This document shows, piece after piece, positions 58,879 to 64,000 of a stretch of DNA of 64,000 nt. Source of the DNA: Streptomyces plumbidurans (GTDB lineage Bacteria; Actinomycetota; Actinomycetes; Streptomycetales; Streptomycetaceae). The stretch is from assembly GCF_019857225.1 (NCBI RefSeq), contig NZ_JAFJSY010000008.1:1-64000 (forward strand). The letters run 5' to 3'. Each line of letters opens with the position of its first letter. The first letter of the stretch is position 1. Under the pieces are notes generated by a model, which saw nothing but the letters and a program-made list of their open reading frames with translations, had not been told where the DNA came from and did no database searches. Position numbers and translations under genes: made by a program.

Positions 58879-61635
58879 TCAGCCGTCCGACTCCGGGGAC
58901 GGCAGATAGGCGCCGGGTACGTCGTTCGGCGCGTAGATCTTGCTGTCACCGGGGTACGGCTTGGTCCAGTTGTGCGTCTCGTACCAGGTGAGACGGTTCA
59001 TCTGGGCGGGGTTCGCGTAGTCGGGCACGGCGTGCGGGCCGGTCAGCCGCTGGTGCGACTCCCAGGTCTTCCACTGCGCCGCGAGCTTCTGCTTGTCCGC
59101 CGGCACCTTGGCCGCGGTCGGTGCGGGCGAGGCCTTGGCGTCCTGCGGTGCCGGGGTGTCCGCGCCGCAGGGAGGCAGGGTGCTCAGGCCGTCGGTCAGC
59201 GAGGTCCGGTTGGGCTGCGCCGTGAAGGGGGTGTTGTCCGCCTTGCGGCTGAAGGCCCCGTACATCGGCGTGGCCGCGCTGTCCTTCTGGTTCATCGGGT
59301 GGATCCCGAGGATCTGCTCGACGGTGCGGATCATGGTGATCTGCGTGTAGTAGTGGTTGTCGACCTTGCCGTGCTGCGCCCAGGGGCTGATGACCTGGAC
59401 GGGGGCGCGGTGGCCGTCGACATGGTCGAGGCCGGCCTGGGAGTCGTCCTCGACGACGAAGATCGCCGAGTCCTTCCAGTACTTGCTGTGCGAGATCTCG
59501 TCGACCATCTTTCCGACCGCGAGGTCGTTGTCCGCGACCTCGGCGGCCGGGCTCGGCGGACCGCCGGTGTGGTCGTTGGAGAACCAGAACATGTTCAGGT
59601 TCGCCGGGCCGTTCTTCTCGAAGTCCTGCTTCCAGATCTGGTACTTGTACACGTCCGGGACGTCGAGGTCGAACATCGGGAAGCCGGGCACCGACACCTT
59701 GTTGAGCGAGGGGATCGCCGAACCGGTCTGGATCGGGTACGCCGTCTTCGCCCCGGTCGAGTCCATGGTCCTGGCGTCGCAGTACAGGTTCTGCCAGGTG
59801 GCGCCGGCCGGCTTGCTCTCGACGGACTGGAACTCGCCGTAGTCCTTCACGGACTTGCCGACCGCCTGCGCGCCGGACCAGATGAAGCCGGTCTTCTGGT
59901 GGCCGAGGACGTCGTTCTCGGTGTCGTAACTGCGCGTGTACTCACCGGCCGACGACTCCGTGTACTCCGGATTGTCGGACTGCATCAGCCAGTTGTGGCC
60001 CTCGGCGGAGTTCGTGCCGATGTCGTAGAAGTTGTCGTAGAGCCCGAACTGCTGCGCCAGTGCGTGCTGGTTGGGCGTCACGTTCTCGCCGAACTGCGTG
60101 TAAGCCGAGTTGCCGTTGCCCTGCGGCATGTCGCCGAAGACCTGGTCGTAGGTCCGGTTCTCCTTGACCAGCAGGAAGACGTGCTTGATTGTCGAGGGGT
60201 CGCCGAGGTGCACCGGGACGGGCACGGGCCTGGCGTGGCTCTTGCCCTTGGACGTCGTGACCGAGCCGGGCGTCCAGCCGTTCTGCTTGAAGACCTTGGC
60301 CGTCTGGGACCTGATGACGCGGTCGTCGGGCAGCTTGAACTGCGTCAGACTCGACGTCGTGTCGTGGGTGCCGTGGGCTCCGCTGGTGGAGGGACGGCGG
60401 GCGTCGATGCCGCGGGTGTTGGAGACGACCACGTTCGTGCCCACGGTCGTGATCTCGGAGGGGAAGTAGTCGGTCGGGAGCAGACCTATGTAACTGGCGG
60501 GCTCCTGCGGGGACTTGTAGCGGTAGACGGCGACCGCGTTCGCCCGGCCCAGCGTCACCAGCAGACGGCCGTCGTCGGTGAGGGTCACCGCGTCGGGCTC
60601 GTAGCCGACCTTCGCCTCGGGCCAGGGCTGGGTGGCGATGGTCTGGACGACGCGGTCCTTGCGGCTGTCGATGACCGAGACGCTGTTGTCGGCGGTGTTG
60701 GTGACGAACACCGCCCCCTTCTTCGCGTAGACGGCGGTCGGGTGCAGTCCGACGTCGATGCTGCGGACGGCGGCGGAGGAGTCCGCGACATCGACGACGC
60801 TCACCGTGCCGGTGGTGCTGGCGCCGGTGTCCGGATTGGCGACCACCTCGGTGCCGTAGGAGTTGATGGTGGTGTCGCCGGGCCTGGCCGGGCGTCCGCC
60901 CTCGTTGCTGACGTACAGCTTGCCTCCCACCAGGGCGAGACCGCGCGGGGCGTTGCCGACTGCCCAGCTCTGCTTGATGGTTCCGGTGGCCGCGTCGATG
61001 GCGACCACCCGGTTCTGGCCGTTGACCGCGGAGTAGACGGTGGAGCCGTCGGCGGAGAACACGGCCGCGCCCACGAGTGCGTGCTTGGAGCCGTCGGCCG
61101 GGATCGCGACGGTGACCGGGTTGGAGAGGGTGCCGTCCGCGGCGACAGTGAACTTGGTGTAGCCGTCCGCCTGGCCCAGCCACAGCTGGGTGCCGTCGGG
61201 CGAGTAGGTCGGGCCCTCCTGGCCGACGGCGGCGGTCTTGATCCGCAGATCGTCCGCCGCGTTGGTGCCGACCTTCTGCTTGATCTGGCCGGTCTTGAGG
61301 TCCATGACGACGAGCGACGCGTCGCCGTCGGTCACGGAGGCCGCGAGATGCGTGCCGTCAGGGCTGACCGCCGAGGACATGATCTTGCCGTCGTTGATGA
61401 CGGTACGGCTGCCGTACGGGTCGATGTACTGGTCACTGGAGATGACCTGGCCGTTGGCGGTGGTCTGGGCGACCTGCTGGGTGCCGAACTGGTAGGTCGA
61501 GGCGACCGCGGTGCCCGTGATGCCGAGGGCGACGGCGATGCCCGTCGTCACCAGCAAGGCCCGGCGGCCGATGCGTCTGCCGAAGAGGTCGATGTGCCCC
61601 TTCTCGCTGCTGCGACGCTGCCGTGTTACCTGCAT
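58879..61635 (-). CDS. Membrane-anchored YncE beta-propeller/phosphoesterase
   Basis: The 918-residue protein starts with a basic leader and one membrane helix (about 28-47; ALLVTTGIAVALGITGTAVA). A YncE-type propeller of about 430 residues follows, with repeated SPDGT, VFSADGSTVYSAVNG, YVSNEGG, VFVTNTADNSVSVIDSRKDR. The C-terminal half is a phosphoesterase of the phospholipase C/acid phosphatase superfamily (KHVFLLVKENRTYDQVFGDM, VVEDDSQAGLDHVDGHRAPV). It is an extracytoplasmic enzyme, perhaps on phosphodiesters. ATG 61635 has AAGGG upstream; ATG 61641 would give an ATGA overlap with the permease. Confidence 0.9.
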   Translation of the reverse strand: MQVTRQRRSSEKGHIDLFGRRIGRRALLVTTGIAVALGITGTAVASTYQFGTQQVAQTTANGQVISSDQYIDPYGSRTVINDGKIMSSAVSPDGTHLAASVTDGDASLVVMDLKTGQIKQKVGTNAADDLRIKTAAVGQEGPTYSPDGTQLWLGQADGYTKFTVAADGTLSNPVTVAIPADGSKHALVGAAVFSADGSTVYSAVNGQNRVVAIDAATGTIKQSWAVGNAPRGLALVGGKLYVSNEGGRPARPGDTTINSYGTEVVANPDTGASTTGTVSVVDVADSSAAVRSIDVGLHPTAVYAKKGAVFVTNTADNSVSVIDSRKDRVVQTIATQPWPEAKVGYEPDAVTLTDDGRLLVTLGRANAVAVYRYKSPQEPASYIGLLPTDYFPSEITTVGTNVVVSNTRGIDARRPSTSGAHGTHDTTSSLTQFKLPDDRVIRSQTAKVFKQNGWTPGSVTTSKGKSHARPVPVPVHLGDPSTIKHVFLLVKENRTYDQVFGDMPQGNGNSAYTQFGENVTPNQHALAQQFGLYDNFYDIGTNSAEGHNWLMQSDNPEYTESSAGEYTRSYDTENDVLGHQKTGFIWSGAQAVGKSVKDYGEFQSVESKPAGATWQNLYCDARTMDSTGAKTAYPIQTGSAIPSLNKVSVPGFPMFDLDVPDVYKYQIWKQDFEKNGPANLNMFWFSNDHTGGPPSPAAEVADNDLAVGKMVDEISHSKYWKDSAIFVVEDDSQAGLDHVDGHRAPVQVISPWAQHGKVDNHYYTQITMIRTVEQILGIHPMNQKDSAATPMYGAFSRKADNTPFTAQPNRTSLTDGLSTLPPCGADTPAPQDAKASPAPTAAKVPADKQKLAAQWKTWESHQRLTGPHAVPDYANPAQMNRLTWYETHNWTKPYPGDSKIYAPNDVPGAYLPSPESDG

Positions 61636-61637
61636 GA

Positions 61638-62996
61638 TCATCCCTTCGGGGTGGTGTCGAGCAGGTCGACGTTGCCGTCGAACTGCCACAGCGGGTTCGG
61701 TGCGTCCCCGACGGGGGTCCGCACCAGGAAGTAGCCGTTCACTTCCTTCGGTCCGTCGCCGTCGGCGACGAACCGCCCGTCGGCGGTGAAGTCGAGCTGG
61801 TAGATGGCCTGTCCGGTGGCCTGGACGCCGGGCAGGTGCCACGAGACGACGCAGCGCCAGTCGTTGCCCGGCCCCTCGGCGGCAAGCCGGCCTGCGCCCT
61901 TGTTGCACGCGGCCGTCGCCCTCAACTGCGCCTCGGTGACCGCCGGGCGGTGCAGTTGCCGGGTCTGCAGGCGGTAGAGGTGCGCGAACGCCGTGGCGAC
62001 CGAGTGCTGCACCTTGTCCTGCCGGATGCCCGAACCCGTGGCGGGGGTCGCCACCGCGACGACCGCGACCGTGACGGCGAGCAGCCCGGCCAGCGGCAGC
62101 ACGCCGGCGGTGATCGCGCGGCGCCCGGAGCCGTCGTAGGTGAGACTGGTGAAGTCGCGCCGCAGGAACAGGAGATGGGCGAGAACGGTCGCGAGCACCG
62201 CCCACACCAGGCTGACGGCGATGCCGATCAGCAGCGGGCCCGTCTGCGCGGGGCTGGTGAACAGGCCGTTCCAGGAGATGAAGGCGTAGCCGGGCAGGGC
62301 GAGTCGTACGGCGACCGGCAGCGGGAGCATCTGGGCCAGCTGCATCGCGAGCGCGACCAGTGCCGGCAGGAGCAGTCCCATCGGGGACCGGCCCAGCGCG
62401 ACCGAGCCGAGCAGTCCGATCGCGGCGAGAGCGAGCGTCGGGGCGAGTACGCACAGCCAGGCGAGAAGGACGTTCCAGGCGGCGTCCGAGGGGGCCAGGA
62501 GGTGGCCGTCGAGACCGACCAGTGGCTGGTTGCCGACCGTCACGAGCCCACCGACCGTGCTGGAGCAGGCCAGTCCGGCGACGAGCACCAGGATGACGGT
62601 CAGGCTGGCCAGCGCCTTCGCCACGAAGATCCGGCGCGGCGAGCGCACCGCCACCAGCAGATGGCGCCAGGTGCCGAGCCGGTCCTCGGAGGCGAACACG
62701 TCGCCGGCGACCAGGGAGGTCAGCAGGGGCAGCGCCCAGGTGCCCGCGAAACCGAGCATCACCAGCGGGGCGGCCCAGCCCGTGGCGAGCATCCAGCGGC
62801 CGAAGAGGGTGTCGCTGGGCAGCGTGCTCTGCTGACTCACGCCGACGACGAAGAGCCCAGGGGCGATCCAGCAGGCGAGGACCAGCAGCCGGATCCGCCA
62901 CTGCGAGACGAGCTTGACCAGCTCGAAGCGGTAGCCACGCGGCACCGACACCGGACTGGCCACGGCGGTGCGGTCGTTGACTGCGGTCGCGGTCAT
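61638..62996 (-). CDS. ABC permease with C-terminal exported domain
   Basis: The 452-residue protein has six or seven membrane helices up to about residue 320 (RIRLLVLACWIAPGLFVVGV, LTVILVLVAGLACSS, LAVTVAVVAVATPATGSG). A tail of about 130 residues then lies outside. The tail contains two Cys (AACNKGAGRL and WRCVVSWHLP) that may pair, and a beta-like YQLDFTADGRFVADGDGPKE. A TonB-like or PilZ-like name cannot be given. ATG 62996 overlaps the ATPase stop as ATGA. Its substrate is unknown; the downstream gene product may work with it. Confidence 0.85.
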   Translation of the reverse strand: MTATAVNDRTAVASPVSVPRGYRFELVKLVSQWRIRLLVLACWIAPGLFVVGVSQQSTLPSDTLFGRWMLATGWAAPLVMLGFAGTWALPLLTSLVAGDVFASEDRLGTWRHLLVAVRSPRRIFVAKALASLTVILVLVAGLACSSTVGGLVTVGNQPLVGLDGHLLAPSDAAWNVLLAWLCVLAPTLALAAIGLLGSVALGRSPMGLLLPALVALAMQLAQMLPLPVAVRLALPGYAFISWNGLFTSPAQTGPLLIGIAVSLVWAVLATVLAHLLFLRRDFTSLTYDGSGRRAITAGVLPLAGLLAVTVAVVAVATPATGSGIRQDKVQHSVATAFAHLYRLQTRQLHRPAVTEAQLRATAACNKGAGRLAAEGPGNDWRCVVSWHLPGVQATGQAIYQLDFTADGRFVADGDGPKEVNGYFLVRTPVGDAPNPLWQFDGNVDLLDTTPKG

Positions 62997-63934
62997 CTGC
63001 CCGCCTCCTGCTGTTCGGTGAGGGCGAGGAACGCGGCCTCGAGCGGTGAGACGACGGGCGTGAGCTCCCGCAACGCGATGTCCGCGTGGACGAGTTGGAC
63101 CACCAGTTCGTCGAGGGCGGGCACCAGCGCGCGCACGACGAGCACCTCGCCGTCGGGGCGGGTCCGGGCGTCGTCGACGACATGGATGCCGGCCGTGTCC
63201 GCTGCCACGCGACGGGCGGCCGCGGGGTCGGAGGTGCTCAACCTGTAGTCGAGTTCACGGTTCTCCGTGGCGAGTTTGCCGAGCGGGCCGGAGAAGACGA
63301 CCCGTCCGGTGGCGAGGATCGTGACCTCGGAGCAGAGTGCTTCGAGGTCGTCCATACGGTGGCTGGAGAGCACCACGGCGGTGCCCTGCGCGGCGAGCCG
63401 GTTGAGGACCGCGTGCACATGCTTCTTGCCCGCCGGGTCGAGGCCGTTGGCGGGTTCGTCGAGGACGAGCAGCCGCGGCTCGGTGAGCAGGGCGGCGGCG
63501 AGCCCGAGCCGTTGGCGCATGCCGAGCGAGAAGCCGCGGGTCTTGTCGTCGGCGACATCGGTGAGCCCGACCTCGCCGAGTACGTCGTCGATGTCCGCCG
63601 TCCGCGCGTCTTTGCCGCGCAGCGCGGCCAGCGCGGCCAGGTTCTGCCGGGCGGTGAGCGAGGGATACAGGCCGGGCCCGTCCACGAAGCCGGTGACTCC
63701 GTCGGGAGCGGCGAGCGCCCGCCCGACCGGTGCGTTCAGGATCTCCAGGTCGCCGCTGTCGGCGACGGCGAGGCCCAGCAGAAGACCGAGCAGCGTCGTC
63801 TTGCCCGCGCCGTTCGGTCCGACCAGGCCGTGGATCTGCCCCTGTGTCACATCCAGATCTATGCCGTCGAGCGCGACGACGTCCCCGAAGCTCTTGGTGA
63901 TGCCGCGAGCCCGGACTGCGTGGAGTGTCCCCAT
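62993..63934 (-). CDS. ABC exporter ATPase (CcmA/NatA type)
   Basis: A 313-residue ATPase with ALDGIDLDVTQGQIHGLVGP, Walker A GPNGAGKTT, signature FSLGMRQRLGLAAAL, Walker B LLVLDEPANGLDPAG and H-loop LSSHRMDDLEALCSEV. The C-terminal extension is the type found in NatA/DrrA-like exporters. It is the first gene of the ATPase-permease-phosphoesterase set. ATG 63934 has AAGGGG upstream, and the promoter would be within the last 66 bases, where I see no clear -35/-10. Confidence 0.92.
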   Translation of the reverse strand: MGTLHAVRARGITKSFGDVVALDGIDLDVTQGQIHGLVGPNGAGKTTLLGLLLGLAVADSGDLEILNAPVGRALAAPDGVTGFVDGPGLYPSLTARQNLAALAALRGKDARTADIDDVLGEVGLTDVADDKTRGFSLGMRQRLGLAAALLTEPRLLVLDEPANGLDPAGKKHVHAVLNRLAAQGTAVVLSSHRMDDLEALCSEVTILATGRVVFSGPLGKLATENRELDYRLSTSDPAAARRVAADTAGIHVVDDARTRPDGEVLVVRALVPALDELVVQLVHADIALRELTPVVSPLEAAFLALTEQQEAGR

Positions 63935-64000
63935 GAGCCCCTTCTTTCGAGATCCGCAGGGACGCTAGGGGCGACACACAACGCGCACACAGGTGACTTG

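Noticed and set aside
58861..61734. Long plus-strand frame opposite the propeller-phosphoesterase gene
   Set aside because: Val/Gly/Arg-rich shadow; YncE and phosphoesterase motifs on the minus strand are unmistakable.
1..64000. CRISPR arrays, tRNA/rRNA genes, insertion sequences, prophage genes, PKS/NRPS modules
   Set aside because: Looked for repeat-spacer patterns, transposase and integrase motifs, tRNA cloverleaf sequence and carrier-protein domains; none could be supported.

Overview
The window reads as chromosomal DNA of a Streptomyces-like actinomycete. It has very high G+C, with strong G/C preference at third codon positions, frequent GTG starts and GGAGG-type ribosome sites. It also has many ATGA/GTGA stop-start overlaps, Tat-type signal peptides, and characteristic families (STAS/ANTAR and PP2C regulators, LAL-type LuxR, SHOCT, HdeD, DUF2252, ROK). 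I see no rRNA, tRNA, CRISPR array, insertion sequence or phage gene.

Layout. 0-1.6 kb: end of an AraC-type regulator, a frameshifted VOC-family gene and an unknown gene. 1.6-14.1 kb: a MarR regulator, then an eleven-gene minus-strand operon (Rieske oxygenase, VanB-like reductase, a tiny recombinase-like helix-turn-helix protein, ThDP enzyme, two SDRs, cupin, alpha/beta hydrolase, aspartate-dehydrogenase-like protein, extradiol dioxygenase, aldehyde dehydrogenase) and a divergent MFS importer. I read this as an uncharacterised aromatic-compound catabolic system. A palindrome shared by the MarR promoter and the operon promoter is the likely operator, and a possible iron box lies in the divergent region.

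14.2-22.2 kb: PRC-barrel and small membrane proteins, a YihY-type protein, a drug-type MFS, a STAS-ANTAR protein convergent with an RsbQ-RsbP stress pair, a secreted beta-rich protein resembling aerolysin/MTX2-type pore formers, and a DUF899 protein. 22.4-26.0 kb: two tandem Stealth-family phosphosugar transferases. 26.0-30.8 kb: small unknowns, AraC plus oxidoreductase, DUF1330, XRE plus SDR. 30.9-34.7 kb: a MacB/FtsX-type ABC pair followed by its probable TetR repressor.

34.8-43.5 kb: an organosulfate/glycan locus in which ROK regulator, ABC importer (permease, ATPase, lipoprotein), sulfatase and GH43 lie in one tightly packed minus-strand operon. A formylglycine-generating enzyme, the maturase that sulfatases need, lies just upstream. 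43.6-45.1 kb: an MFS efflux pump.

45.2-56.5 kb: a stress-type block (GH15, LAL regulator, membrane proteins, DUF2252, HdeD, YihY-like, SHOCT, four-helix membrane protein). Six copies of an inverted repeat of the form CTCACCC-N5-GGGTGAG lie in its promoter regions, at a similar distance from the starts. This looks like a local regulon and is the most striking unexplained signal in the window. 56.5-64 kb: an SDR lacking the catalytic Tyr, a Tat-exported GH88 hydrolase, and an ABC ATPase/permease operon ending in a large membrane-anchored YncE-propeller/phosphoesterase.
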